A DNA stretch of 64,000 nt from an uncultured Saprospiraceae bacterium. GTDB lineage: Bacteria > Bacteroidota > Bacteroidia > Chitinophagales > Saprospiraceae. The stretch covers positions 1 to 64,000 of the forward strand of contig CALDUE010000011.1 of NCBI GenBank assembly GCA_937923485.1, written 5' to 3'. Numbering within the stretch: position 1 is the stretch's first letter; each line of letters begins with the position of its first letter. A program made the position numbers and the translations under genes. Shown in pieces: positions 9,643 through 19,240 of this stretch. Under the pieces are notes generated by a model. The model was given only the letters and a program-made list of their open reading frames with translations. It was not told the DNA's origin and ran no database searches.

Positions 9643-10818
9643 ATGGAACACTTCACCGAAATACCTACTAGCGAGCTAGCCATCCAAGTGGTTAGTTTCG
9701 ATTGGCCATGGCCAGCCAATTATGGTGGCGTGGTCGACGTCTACTATAGGATCGACTCCCTCTTGGAAAAAGGTGTAGCGGTCGACTTAATTGTGATTAG
9801 CCAGCATCCACAACCAGGACCTGTTCCTGCTTCCTGGCAAGACAAGCGATTTTCGCTCTATGCATATCCACGGCGAGGTTGGAGAAGTCTGCTTTCGCCA
9901 AAACCTTACATCGTATCGAGTAGAGCTGTCGGTCCCTTACTGCCCAAATTAGCCAGTGGACCTCCAATCATTCTCTTTGAGGGCATTCACACCACTGCGT
10001 ATCTGGGTCACCCAAGACTTGGGAATCACGAACAGTGGGTACGCGTACACAACCGAGAAGCAGCCTATTACCAAGAGTTGGCAGATACCACGGATGCCGC
10101 GACAAGTAGATTCTATTACAAAGAAGAAGCGCGACGACTGCGGAGCTACGAGCCGAGGGTTTTGGCGGAAGCTGACCTTTTGCTCATCGTAAGTCAACGT
10201 GATGAATCCTATTGCGAGACTTTAGCGCCTCAACGCGTCTATTTACATCCAAGCTCGACGAGTCTCAAAAAAGTCGACATCAAGAAAGGTCGAGGAGAAT
10301 ATGTGCTCTTCCATGCTGGCCTTCATGTAGACGATAATGCCATTAGTGCAGTTGAACTAGCCAAAAGAATGTCGGCTAGACCCGCTATCAAATTTATCAT
10401 CGCAGGAAAGGATCCAAGCGACCAACTTAGATCTAAGTTGAGTGGCTTCTCTAATGTGGAACTCATAGCAAATCCTTCGGTTGAAGAGATGCACGCACTG
10501 ATTGCAAATGCTCAAATGCTACTGCTTCATGCTAATCACCAAGCGGGCTATAAGGTGAAACTCGTAGAGAGCTTGGCTAGGGGACGTTGGATAATTGCGA
10601 ACTCAAAAATGGTCCACGGTGCACCAAGCTTAAAAGCAGGGGTCTCCGTAATTGACGAACCTGATCAATGGATTGCAGAGCTCGATAAACTTTGGGAAGT
10701 CTCCTTCCTTGATGAAGATGAAGTTTCGCGCGTAGAGCTCCTCAAAGGCTACCTCAGAGACGATCTTGCAGAAGACTTCATTCTTAAGTTAAAAGAAGTT
10801 ACTTTCAATAGAAACTGA
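9643..10818 (+). CDS. GT-B-like glycosyltransferase (ORF track starts at 9628 inside the terminator; Met at 9643 preferred)
   Basis: N-terminal FDWPWPANYGGVVDVYYRID, C-terminal VLFHAGLHVDDN...FIIAGKDPS...VKLVESLARGRWIIA. Confidence 0.7.
   Translation: MEHFTEIPTSELAIQVVSFDWPWPANYGGVVDVYYRIDSLLEKGVAVDLIVISQHPQPGPVPASWQDKRFSLYAYPRRGWRSLLSPKPYIVSSRAVGPLLPKLASGPPIILFEGIHTTAYLGHPRLGNHEQWVRVHNREAAYYQELADTTDAATSRFYYKEEARRLRSYEPRVLAEADLLLIVSQRDESYCETLAPQRVYLHPSSTSLKKVDIKKGRGEYVLFHAGLHVDDNAISAVELAKRMSARPAIKFIIAGKDPSDQLRSKLSGFSNVELIANPSVEEMHALIANAQMLLLHANHQAGYKVKLVESLARGRWIIANSKMVHGAPSLKAGVSVIDEPDQWIAELDKLWEVSFLDEDEVSRVELLKGYLRDDLAEDFILKLKEVTFNRN
9891..9904 (+). repeat. Interspersed word GCTTTCGCCAAAAC, exact copy
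   Basis: Exact 14-mer; inside glycosyltransferase gene (read LSPKP). Confidence 0.95.
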
Positions 10819-10847
10819 AAGTTGTGAAATAACGTTCTTTGCAGTAG

Positions 10848-12116
10848 TTGATGTCATCACCTCAATCTCTCAGTCACATGCTCGATAAAGGAATTCTTAG
10901 TCCATTGAAATTGGACAAACGCCTAAGCCCAGAGCTTTTTGCTATTGCTGAAAAAATAGTAGCTGGAACTCGTTTGAGCTTTGATGACGGAGTGACGCTG
11001 TATGAAAAAGCTCCTCTTGCGTATTTAGGAGTACTTGCTAACGCAGTCCGTGAAAAGCGGCACGGCGATGTGACCTATTTCAACAGAAACTTTCACCTCG
11101 AACCAACCAACGTCTGTCTGTATACCTGCACCTTCTGCAGTTACAGCCGCTTAATCAAAAAACGTTCGGAAGGCTGGGAATTGACAGCCGATCAAATGAT
11201 GGACGAGATCAAAAAGTATGACGATGAGCCTGTCACCGAGGTGCACATCGTGGGTGGGGTGCTGCCGCAGTATGATCTCAAATTTTATACAGACCTCTTT
11301 AGTCGCATTAAAAAGCACCGTCCTGAACTCCACGTCAAGGCCCTGACTCCTGTAGAGTACCACTACATCTTCAAAAAAGCGAAGGTTAGCTATGCGGAAG
11401 GGATGAAGCTTATCAAAGAAAGTGGAGCTGACTCAATGCCAGGTGGTGGCGCTGAGATTTTTCACCCAGAAATCAGGGATCAAATTGCGGGCGGGAAGTG
11501 CTCAGGTGAAGAGTGGTTGGACATTCATAGAGAATGGCACAAGCTGGGGATGAAGTCTAACGCGACCATGTTGTACGGACACATTGAAAAGTACGAGCAC
11601 CGTGTTGATCACCTTGAAAAATTGCGCGCTCTTCAAGACGAAACTGGGGGGTTCCAAACCTTCATTCCACTGAAGTTTAGAAACGAAAACAATCAAATGT
11701 CGCATATCAAAGAGAGCACTACGCTCGAAGATTTGCGCAACTACGCCATTAGTCGTCTGTACCTCGACAACTTCCCGCACATCAAGGCATATTGGCCTAT
11801 GATTGGAAGAGATGTCGCTCAGTTAAGTCTGGCGTTTGGTGTCAACGACATCGACGGCACGATCGACGACACGACTAAGATTTACTCCATGGCAGGCTCA
11901 GAAGAGCAAACGCCTGCTATGAGCACAGAGCAACTGGTTCAGCTTATCAGAAGCGTTGAACGCAAACCTGTAGAGCGAGATAGTGTCTATAATGTGCTTA
12001 AGGATTTTGAAGGAGTCGAATTTGAAAGCGACAAGCATTTCAAAGGATACTTATCCCTTCCAGTAGTCAAAGCCGCACCTGCCGATGCCACGACCACTAG
12101 CAACAAACCGGCTTAG
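10848..12116 (+). CDS. mqnE: Aminofutalosine synthase (radical SAM)
   Basis: NFHLEPTNVCLYTCTFCSY (CxxxCxxC), VHIVGGVLP, SMPGGGAEIFHPEIR, MLYGHIEKYEHRVDHL. Confidence 0.92.
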   Translation: MMSSPQSLSHMLDKGILSPLKLDKRLSPELFAIAEKIVAGTRLSFDDGVTLYEKAPLAYLGVLANAVREKRHGDVTYFNRNFHLEPTNVCLYTCTFCSYSRLIKKRSEGWELTADQMMDEIKKYDDEPVTEVHIVGGVLPQYDLKFYTDLFSRIKKHRPELHVKALTPVEYHYIFKKAKVSYAEGMKLIKESGADSMPGGGAEIFHPEIRDQIAGGKCSGEEWLDIHREWHKLGMKSNATMLYGHIEKYEHRVDHLEKLRALQDETGGFQTFIPLKFRNENNQMSHIKESTTLEDLRNYAISRLYLDNFPHIKAYWPMIGRDVAQLSLAFGVNDIDGTIDDTTKIYSMAGSEEQTPAMSTEQLVQLIRSVERKPVERDSVYNVLKDFEGVEFESDKHFKGYLSLPVVKAAPADATTTSNKPA

Positions 12117-12748
12117 TGACGAAACGAAAAGTCATATTAGCACGACACGGCCAAACGGAATTGAACCGAGTGGGCATCATTCAAGGGAGTGGAGTAGACC
12201 CTTCTTTGAATGAAGAAGGTCGCGTCCAAGCGAGTGAATTATTTGCTGCACTTGACGGTCAAATAGATTTTGTTGGGTCAAGTGGAATGCATCGCGCAAA
12301 AGAAACAGCTGAGCCTTTCGTGAAAGCTGGTGTGCCTTATTACGAGGACAGCAATTTCAGAGAAATATGTTGGGGCGAGTACGAAGGAAAAGTCGCTCAC
12401 GCTGACATGAGAGAGAAGTATAGTGCGCTTCTGCAAAACTGGGAAGGTGGAAACCTCAATGCGAGAATTCCCGGCGGCGAAAGTGCAGCAGAGTTAGCAG
12501 ATAGGTTGCAAAAAGCATGGTCTGCCTTGTTACAACAAGACTTTCAAACGGCGCTCATCGTTTTGCATGGTCGTGCGCTCAGGTGCATTGCCTGTTGGCT
12601 TAACGGCGAGGCAGTTTCTCAAATGAATAATTACGCTCACGCGAACGGCGGTTACTACGTCATAGAAGTTGAGGCAGATAATTCTTGGGTAGTTACTGAA
12701 CAGAATGTCACAGCTCATCTTTCGAAAACCGAAATCTTTCACCGATGA
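12116..12748 (+). CDS. Histidine phosphatase family protein
   Basis: ILARHGQTELNRVGIIQG; VLHGRALR. Confidence 0.88.
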   Translation: MTKRKVILARHGQTELNRVGIIQGSGVDPSLNEEGRVQASELFAALDGQIDFVGSSGMHRAKETAEPFVKAGVPYYEDSNFREICWGEYEGKVAHADMREKYSALLQNWEGGNLNARIPGGESAAELADRLQKAWSALLQQDFQTALIVLHGRALRCIACWLNGEAVSQMNNYAHANGGYYVIEVEADNSWVVTEQNVTAHLSKTEIFHR

Positions 12749-13545
12749 GTGTACGTGCCATAGCCGTTGATTATGCCAACACCTTGCCGCTGCGTAGTGG
12801 TCTAAAGGCACTTGAGGTGAAGGGAGACATGTCTATGTTTCTAGCGAGGCCAGCACGTGCTACGGATTTGTTTGTCCAGGGAAATTATGAGCTTGGCCTA
12901 CTGCCAACTGCCGCACATTTGACAGCGCCCAATTCTAAGTTTATTGGGGAGTATGGAATTGTCTCCGATGGCTTCGTTGGGAGTGTAGGAATTTTTTCGG
13001 AGGTTCCTTTTGAAGAAATAGATCTTCTTTATCTCGATTATGACAGCCGCTCTTCCATGTTGTTGACGAGGGTGCTGCTCAAGCATCATTGGCAACGAGA
13101 TGAGCATAGCGCCTCACCGCTGAGCATCATCAAGGCCAAGCCTGGTTACCGTGAGCAGATAGGCGGCAGCGCCGCAGGACTTATTATTGGTGATCCAGCA
13201 ATCGAAGCGCGGTCGAAATTTCCATACTACTACGACCTTGCAGAGGCTTGGAAAGAGATGACTGGTCTTCCCTTTGTTTTTGCTGCCTGGTTGGCTTCAA
13301 AAGAATTGGACGAGTCATTTATTCAAGCATTTGATGCTGCGCAAGAAGCTGGAATTGCAAATCGAATAGCGCTGGCAGAGGAGTATCAGGCATTCGTGCC
13401 GGGATACGATCTAAAGAAATATTTTACCAATCAGATTCAATATCGGATCTCAGAAGAGGCGAAGAAAGGAATGAGGCTTTTCCTTGAATTAGGTGCAGAT
13501 ATATTGGGATTAGAACGCTCCAAGCATCAAGTGGTATTTGGCTAA
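12745..13545 (+). CDS. mqnA: Chorismate dehydratase / menaquinone biosynthesis protein MqnA
   Basis: RAIAVDYANTLPLRSGL, ELGLLPTAAH, LYLDYDSRSS, LIIGDPAIEA, DLAEAWKEMTGLPFVFAAW. Confidence 0.88.
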   Translation: MSVRAIAVDYANTLPLRSGLKALEVKGDMSMFLARPARATDLFVQGNYELGLLPTAAHLTAPNSKFIGEYGIVSDGFVGSVGIFSEVPFEEIDLLYLDYDSRSSMLLTRVLLKHHWQRDEHSASPLSIIKAKPGYREQIGGSAAGLIIGDPAIEARSKFPYYYDLAEAWKEMTGLPFVFAAWLASKELDESFIQAFDAAQEAGIANRIALAEEYQAFVPGYDLKKYFTNQIQYRISEEAKKGMRLFLELGADILGLERSKHQVVFG

Positions 13546-13657
13546 ATTCTGATCACTTTACTTGAAGAACTTCCTATTCTGGGTTACTCGGTAACTCTTT
13601 GATGTCTAACTTCAACTTTCGTCAAAACAATTTCGCCAGTTTAGCCTTATTTCTCCA

Positions 13658-14185
13658 ATGGAAACTGCAACTCTAGGTGGCGGCTGCTTTTGGTGTGTCG
13701 AAGCCGTTTACAATAAACTACAAGGAGTCGAATCTGCGATTTCGGGCTACATGGGTGGCAAGGCTTCGACGGCAAATTATAAGGCTGTTTGCACTAAAAC
13801 AACGGCTCATATTGAAGTCGTACAGGTAACATTCGATCCAGCCATTGTCAGTTACGCTGATATCCTCAGGATATTCTTTACGGTGCATGATCCAACGACA
13901 CGTGATCGTCAAGGTGGTGACGTCGGACCTCAATATCGTAGTGCAATTTTTACGCACAACGAGCAGCAAGCATCAACTGCGCAGGAGGTTTTGGCGGAAG
14001 CTCAAGAACTCTACGATAACCCAATTGTCACAGACATCAGAGAAGCCATGCCCTTTTATACAGGCGAGGAATATCACCAAGGTTATTTCGAAAGGGTAGG
14101 ATCACAAAACAGCTATTGTACCTTTGTTATCGCTCCGAAAGTGAGCAAGTTCCGACAGCAATTTGCCCATCGCTTGAAAAGTTAA
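13658..14185 (+). CDS. msrA: Peptide-methionine (S)-S-oxide reductase
   Basis: GGGCFWCVEAVYNKLQGV, GYMGG, HDPTTRDRQGGDVGPQYRSAIF, AEEYHQGYF-like. Confidence 0.95.
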   Translation: METATLGGGCFWCVEAVYNKLQGVESAISGYMGGKASTANYKAVCTKTTAHIEVVQVTFDPAIVSYADILRIFFTVHDPTTRDRQGGDVGPQYRSAIFTHNEQQASTAQEVLAEAQELYDNPIVTDIREAMPFYTGEEYHQGYFERVGSQNSYCTFVIAPKVSKFRQQFAHRLKS

Positions 14186-14303
14186 GAAATCATTTAATTT
14201 CTCTTGACTTTACTATGATGTACCCTTTACGACATAAGCACGTTTAACGGACGATTAACCAATTCGCAATTAAGCAGATTTTGATAGTCTAACCTTAATG
14301 CGC

Positions 14304-14311
14304 TACATTTG
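14304..14311 (+). promoter_or_regulatory. Putative -7 element TACATTTG with TTTG at 14280-14283
   Basis: TAnnTTTG with an upstream TTTG about 20 bp away, 27 nt before the ATG at 14339. Confidence 0.55.
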
Positions 14312-14338
14312 CAAAACCAACTAAAAATCCCTCAACCT

Positions 14339-14875
14339 ATGTTTAAGTCAACCCGACTCGTAGTTCTTGCCCTATCGGCATTCGCATTTCTCGCTAGCTG
14401 TAACGAAGATGGTAGCGCTGATGTACGTGATGCTGCTCGTGCAACCGTAGAAACTACTTCTAATGTTGCCAACAAGGCTGCTGATATGGCATCTAACGCA
14501 GCAACTACCGCTGCTGCTGCTGTTCCTAGTGGTCCTACAACAGTAATGACTTTCGACGAAACAACTTTTGACTTCGGTTCAGTTACTGAAGGTGAAAAAG
14601 TTAAGCATACCTACGCATTCAAGAATACTGGTGATGAGCCACTCATTCTTCAAAACGCAAAAGGAAGCTGTGGATGTACTGTACCACAATGGCCAAGAGA
14701 GCCAATCGCACCAGGCGCTTCTGGAGAAGTTACTGTTGAGTTTAACTCTAAAGGTAAAGTAGGAGACCGCAACCAGAAGGTTACGATCACTTCTAACACT
14801 AATCCAGCACAGACATTCATTTACCTAAAAGGTAAGGTGAACAAGGAAGGCGGAGAGTCTCCACTCGTTCAATAA
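14339..14875 (+). CDS. DUF1573 domain lipoprotein
   Basis: Lipobox FLASC; FDFGSVTEGEKVKHTYAFKNTGDEPLILQNAKGSCGCTVPQWP. Confidence 0.88.
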   Translation: MFKSTRLVVLALSAFAFLASCNEDGSADVRDAARATVETTSNVANKAADMASNAATTAAAAVPSGPTTVMTFDETTFDFGSVTEGEKVKHTYAFKNTGDEPLILQNAKGSCGCTVPQWPREPIAPGASGEVTVEFNSKGKVGDRNQKVTITSNTNPAQTFIYLKGKVNKEGGESPLVQ

Positions 14876-14913
14876 GCAACAGTTAATTTTTTGCTCCACA
14901 TTTAAGTGGTCAT

Positions 14914-14953
14914 AAGCCCGCATCGTGCATCTTCGCGCGGTGCGGGCTTTTTT
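14914..14953 (+). terminator. Intrinsic terminator
   Basis: AAGCCCGCatcgtgcatcttcgcgcggtGCGGGCTTTTTT. Confidence 0.85.
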
Positions 14954-14981
14954 CTTTGTCCGCAGACCTTTCAAACCAATC

Positions 14982-15851
14982 ATGCGCGACTATTTCAGCC
15001 TCGTAACTTTCAGTCACACCATATTTGCGCTGCCCTTTGCACTGCTGGGCTTTACGCTGGCCGTGATTCAGCCAGACTATGCCTTTGAGTGGACGGACCT
15101 ATTACTGGTCATCGGATGTATGGTATTCGCGCGTTCTGCGGCGATGGGGTTTAATAGACTTGTAGACCGCAACATCGATGCGGCAAATGAACGTACGGCA
15201 ACGAGAGATATTCCAGCGGGGCGTATCAGCCCAATGCGCGCAAAGGTCTTCATCGCAATTAATGCAGTGCTATTCATTGTCTGCGCTGGACTGCTGAATA
15301 CCTTGTGCTTGGTCCTCAGCCCGCTAGCACTGGCGATCGTTCTCGGATATTCATATACTAAGCTGTTCACCTGGCTGTGTCACCTTGTGCTAGGACTAGG
15401 CTTGGCGCTAGCACCGATAGGCGCTTACATCGCCATTACTGGAGTCTTTGATGTACTCCCAATAATTTATGGCGTTATCGTGCTGCTGTGGGTTGCGGGA
15501 TTTGACATTATCTATGCCCTACAAGACGAGGCTTTTGATCTAGAGCAAAAGCTCAATAGTATTCCCACTCGTTTTGGCGGAAGCAGTGCCCTCAGACTTT
15601 CTCGTCTGCTTCATCTCTGTTGTATTTTATTGTTGAGTTATGTCTCGTGGACCTTGTACAACCAATATCCAGCAGCATGGATGCCAATTCTGTTGAGCTG
15701 GGTGCTGTTTGCAGGAGCATTGGTGTATCAACAGTCTATTGTAAGCGAAGCTGATCTTTCCCGTGTAGGTCGGGCTTTTTTCACAACCAATGGGGTGGCT
15801 AGTATCGCCTATGCAAGCTTGGTCATTGGAGGAATTTTACTATTGAGTTAA
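14982..15851 (+). CDS. UbiA-family prenyltransferase, probably futalosine-pathway MqnP (ORF track starts at 14925 inside the terminator)
   Basis: GFNRLVDRNIDAANERTATRDIPAG, LGYSYTKLFTWLCHLVLGL, GFDIIYALQDEAFD. Confidence 0.85.
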   Translation: MRDYFSLVTFSHTIFALPFALLGFTLAVIQPDYAFEWTDLLLVIGCMVFARSAAMGFNRLVDRNIDAANERTATRDIPAGRISPMRAKVFIAINAVLFIVCAGLLNTLCLVLSPLALAIVLGYSYTKLFTWLCHLVLGLGLALAPIGAYIAITGVFDVLPIIYGVIVLLWVAGFDIIYALQDEAFDLEQKLNSIPTRFGGSSALRLSRLLHLCCILLLSYVSWTLYNQYPAAWMPILLSWVLFAGALVYQQSIVSEADLSRVGRAFFTTNGVASIAYASLVIGGILLLS

Positions 15852-16026
15852 GTCCTAGATTTTTCCCCAAGCAAAAAAAAGAAATTGTCCGAACCCTTAA
15901 ATTTTCAGGGATAAGTTGGACAGAACTACAAATTAGAGAAATTTTGAATGTGATTGGCATGATTGTCGCGTAGGTGTTGATACGGGTCCCCGATTAGGAG
16001 TCCCCCCCACACTACAAAAACTAATC

Positions 16027-18000
16027 ATGGATATGAGACCTGCTCGCTGGCTCATGCTTTTCAGTTGCTTTTTCTTAGTCTCGCTAAATACGGGGCTAGG
16101 TCAGTTCTCTGAAGATACGTATGACTTCACACTCACAGATTGTTCAACGCTCGCTTTCATTTGTAGCGATTACGATCAAACAGAATTTGACACTTTTGAC
16201 TTCTTCATTGACGGAGTCCTACATACTGATCCGCGCGTGTCGTGCAACAGTGATCAGGGTTCACGCTTCGGTTTTGAGGTTGGTACACACACCATCGAAG
16301 CAAGAGATGGAGCTGTTGTCCTTGATCAAGCAACCGTAAACGTTGCCTGCGACCCAAGTATAAATTTCATTTATCAGGCGGTCTTTATTCCGAATTCAAT
16401 TACAGTTTGTCCAGATCTAAGTGCGCTTAGCGGACCTGTTACTACAGTAGATGTTACTCCGACGCCAAATTTTGTGACGGTAGATTTAGCGGCAAACGAT
16501 TGCTTCGAGATTACACCACAAGGTATTGGGATCGATAGCCTCACGATTCGCTTTTGCGACGACATAGGCACCTGCGATGAAGCATCCTACATCTTCGACA
16601 GCGATTTAGCTACACCAATTGTAAGCTCAACAATCTTCGATACGGTTCCTGTTCCAGGCAACGTCTTTACGTTTTGTATCGACACCATGGAACTCCCAGG
16701 TAATGTCGTGAGTGTAACAGACATCTGTGCAGACGGTAACGAGCGCTTCGTTGAGTTCACCCTAACTACACAAACGGTATGCTTGAAGTACCGAGGTATA
16801 GAAGTAGGTGGTACAGACACTAGTTGCGTCGTGGTTTGCGATGACCTTGGCTTTTGTGACACCACAACTGTTATTGTTACTACGGTTGAGCCAAATGAAT
16901 TTCCTGACCGTGATCTAAACTTTACGATCTCCAAAGGGAACTCATCGAGTACTGTACTTGACTTGAGTGATTTCACCGACCCGATTATGAGTGTGTCTAA
17001 CACGTGTCCAGATTTATCAGGAACATTTGTTGAATACACGGTACAACCTTCCAATTTCTCTGTTCAATTTGACGGACTGGAAGTAGGTGTTGAACGTGCC
17101 TGTATAGATGTGGTAGATGATGGTGGACGCCAACAACGATTCAACATTACAGTAAATGTCATCGAGGCAAGAGCGGCCAGAGATACCATTCGTATCCGTA
17201 ATGGCGACTCACGTCTCTACTGCTTTGGACCATTCGAATTTCCCGGAGATCCTTTCTCTTTGACAGATGACTGTCCAGCAACCAATCAATTGGTAGACCT
17301 CTTGCCGGTTGCTGACGTCACTTGTGTAGACATTGATGCATTTGCACTTGGAACACAATTGATTTGCTTAACACTCTGCGATGCTGACGGATTCTGCGAT
17401 ATCGTGAACCTTGTGGTTGAGGTGATTCCTAACGACGACGACCGTCTACCCATCGCGATAGATGATGAGTTTATTGTTGATCCTCTAAGTAGCAACAATG
17501 TTGTCACTCCTTTGCAAAACGATTCAAGTATAGATCCAATCACTTTTGCTGCGATTGTATCAGGACCAGTAAGTGGAGTTGCAAGTTTTAATTCAGATTT
17601 CACGCTTAATTATTCGCTTAATGGCGCTCCATGTGCAAACGATTCGCTGGTATATGAGATCTGCAACAACTTCGGTTGTGACCAAGCGACGGTCGTTTTC
17701 AATAACAATTGTGATGGAATTGAAAATAAACCTCCAATTATTGTTCGAAACGGATTCTCTCCAAATTTTGATGGATCGAATGATACTTGGACCATCACGA
17801 ATATTGAATTCTTTCCGAGAAGTATTCTGAAAGTCTACAACCGTTGGGGCTCTCAAGTACTAGAAGTAGAAGGCTATGACAACAGTTGGGATGGAACCTT
17901 TGGTGACAGTCCGTTGCCAGATGGAACGTACTTCTACTCGATCGATCCGAACGAAGAAGGAAAGGAACCCGTCGCCGGTTATGTACAACTAAGGCGGTAG
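16027..18000 (+). CDS. Secreted T9SS type B (gliding-motility-associated C-terminal) sorting-domain protein
   Basis: Signal peptide; Cys-rich beta repeats; C-terminal NGFSPNFDGSNDTWTITNIEFFPRSILKVYNRWGSQVLEVEGYDNSWDGTFGDSPLPDGTYFYSID. Confidence 0.85.
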   Translation: MDMRPARWLMLFSCFFLVSLNTGLGQFSEDTYDFTLTDCSTLAFICSDYDQTEFDTFDFFIDGVLHTDPRVSCNSDQGSRFGFEVGTHTIEARDGAVVLDQATVNVACDPSINFIYQAVFIPNSITVCPDLSALSGPVTTVDVTPTPNFVTVDLAANDCFEITPQGIGIDSLTIRFCDDIGTCDEASYIFDSDLATPIVSSTIFDTVPVPGNVFTFCIDTMELPGNVVSVTDICADGNERFVEFTLTTQTVCLKYRGIEVGGTDTSCVVVCDDLGFCDTTTVIVTTVEPNEFPDRDLNFTISKGNSSSTVLDLSDFTDPIMSVSNTCPDLSGTFVEYTVQPSNFSVQFDGLEVGVERACIDVVDDGGRQQRFNITVNVIEARAARDTIRIRNGDSRLYCFGPFEFPGDPFSLTDDCPATNQLVDLLPVADVTCVDIDAFALGTQLICLTLCDADGFCDIVNLVVEVIPNDDDRLPIAIDDEFIVDPLSSNNVVTPLQNDSSIDPITFAAIVSGPVSGVASFNSDFTLNYSLNGAPCANDSLVYEICNNFGCDQATVVFNNNCDGIENKPPIIVRNGFSPNFDGSNDTWTITNIEFFPRSILKVYNRWGSQVLEVEGYDNSWDGTFGDSPLPDGTYFYSIDPNEEGKEPVAGYVQLRR

Positions 18001-18121
18001 ATTTTACCCTTTTCGTACGGATTAGCACAGTATTTGCAAACTCTCGGCTAGGGCTCAATAACAGAGCTTACAAACACGCCGCAACGGAAGGGTAAAACCT
18101 TCTCAAAAAATTTAGAGTCTA

Positions 18122-19132
18122 ATGACGCATTTGATCAAACTCGTAACAACCGCCTCGCTGGTACTATGTCTTGCTGTTTCAGCATTCGCGCAGCAGGACG
18201 CAATGTTTACGAAATATATCTTTAATTCTTTGTCTTACAATCCAGCCTATGCTGGGTCTAAAGATTACTTGAGCCTAGGTATTCTACACCGTTCTCAGTG
18301 GGTTGGTATTGATGGGGCTCCTGTCACACAAACCTTTACTGCTCACACACCACTCAAGAACGAGCGTGTTGGAGTAGGTTTCTCTATGAGTAATGATAAC
18401 ATTGGTCCTACCAATACTTTTGGTGCTAATTTCTCATATGCTTATCGTATACCTGTAGGTGACGGTCTGCGTCTTTCTGTAGGATTGCAAGGTGGAATTG
18501 AGAATTGGACTGCTGACTGGAGTCAATTAAATATTGAGAATCCAGATGTAGCTTTCCCAGAGGGTATGAACCCAAGTCGCTTCTTACCAAACTTCGGAGC
18601 AGGTCTATTCTTGTTTAGCGAGCGTTTCTACGTTGGTTTCTCAAGTCCGCACCTCCTTGAGTATGACTTGCGTCAAAACAATGATCCTAACGTCGAGATT
18701 TTCTCTCGTCGCTACCGTCACTACTTCGGATCTATTGGTGCAGCATTCCCAATTAAGGGAGATGATATCATTTTCAAGCCAAGCCTTTTGGTAAAAAATG
18801 TTGGCTTGTTTAGCTCACTACGTAAAGAAGAAATTTCAAGAACTATTGGCGCTCCAACTGAGGTTGACCTTGATGCTAGTTTCTTGTTCTACAACACATT
18901 TTGGGTTGGTGCAAGTATTCGTACTGCTGTTGAAGTGTATGACGATCGATCATCTTTTGATTCGGCTGACCTTTGGTTTAGCGTCAACCTAGACAACGGA
19001 CTTCGCGTCGGTGGAGCATATGATTATGCACTTACTGCGCTCAATAAGTCAACTGCTGGTTCTTTCGAGCTCATGGTTGGATACGATATGAATTTCCTCA
19101 CCAAGCGCATCGTGACTCCACGATACTTCTAA
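18122..19132 (+). CDS. Type IX secretion system membrane protein, PorP/SprF family
   Basis: QDAMFTKYIFNSLSYNPAYAGSKDYLSLGILHRSQWVGIDGAPVTQTFTAHTPLKNERVGVGFS. Confidence 0.93.
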   Translation: MTHLIKLVTTASLVLCLAVSAFAQQDAMFTKYIFNSLSYNPAYAGSKDYLSLGILHRSQWVGIDGAPVTQTFTAHTPLKNERVGVGFSMSNDNIGPTNTFGANFSYAYRIPVGDGLRLSVGLQGGIENWTADWSQLNIENPDVAFPEGMNPSRFLPNFGAGLFLFSERFYVGFSSPHLLEYDLRQNNDPNVEIFSRRYRHYFGSIGAAFPIKGDDIIFKPSLLVKNVGLFSSLRKEEISRTIGAPTEVDLDASFLFYNTFWVGASIRTAVEVYDDRSSFDSADLWFSVNLDNGLRVGGAYDYALTALNKSTAGSFELMVGYDMNFLTKRIVTPRYF

Positions 19133-19186
19133 TACTTCTATCTGTGCTGTCTTCAAGACAGGACGTATTGATAATTACCTCCTTCT

Positions 19187-19200
19187 GCTTTCGCCAAAAC
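19187..19200 (+). repeat. Interspersed word GCTTTCGCCAAAAC, exact copy (intergenic)
   Basis: Exact 14-mer in the spacer upstream of the OmpA/PD40 gene. Confidence 0.95.
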
Positions 19201-19240
19201 CGGTAATGTGCCGACGAACGTGATCGCCAACTTAATAGCA

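Noticed and set aside
15852-16026. Possible RNA gene upstream of the T9SS type B protein (C-run gagtccccccc)
   Set aside because: No tRNA-like fold or clear hairpin could be drawn by eye; insufficient support.
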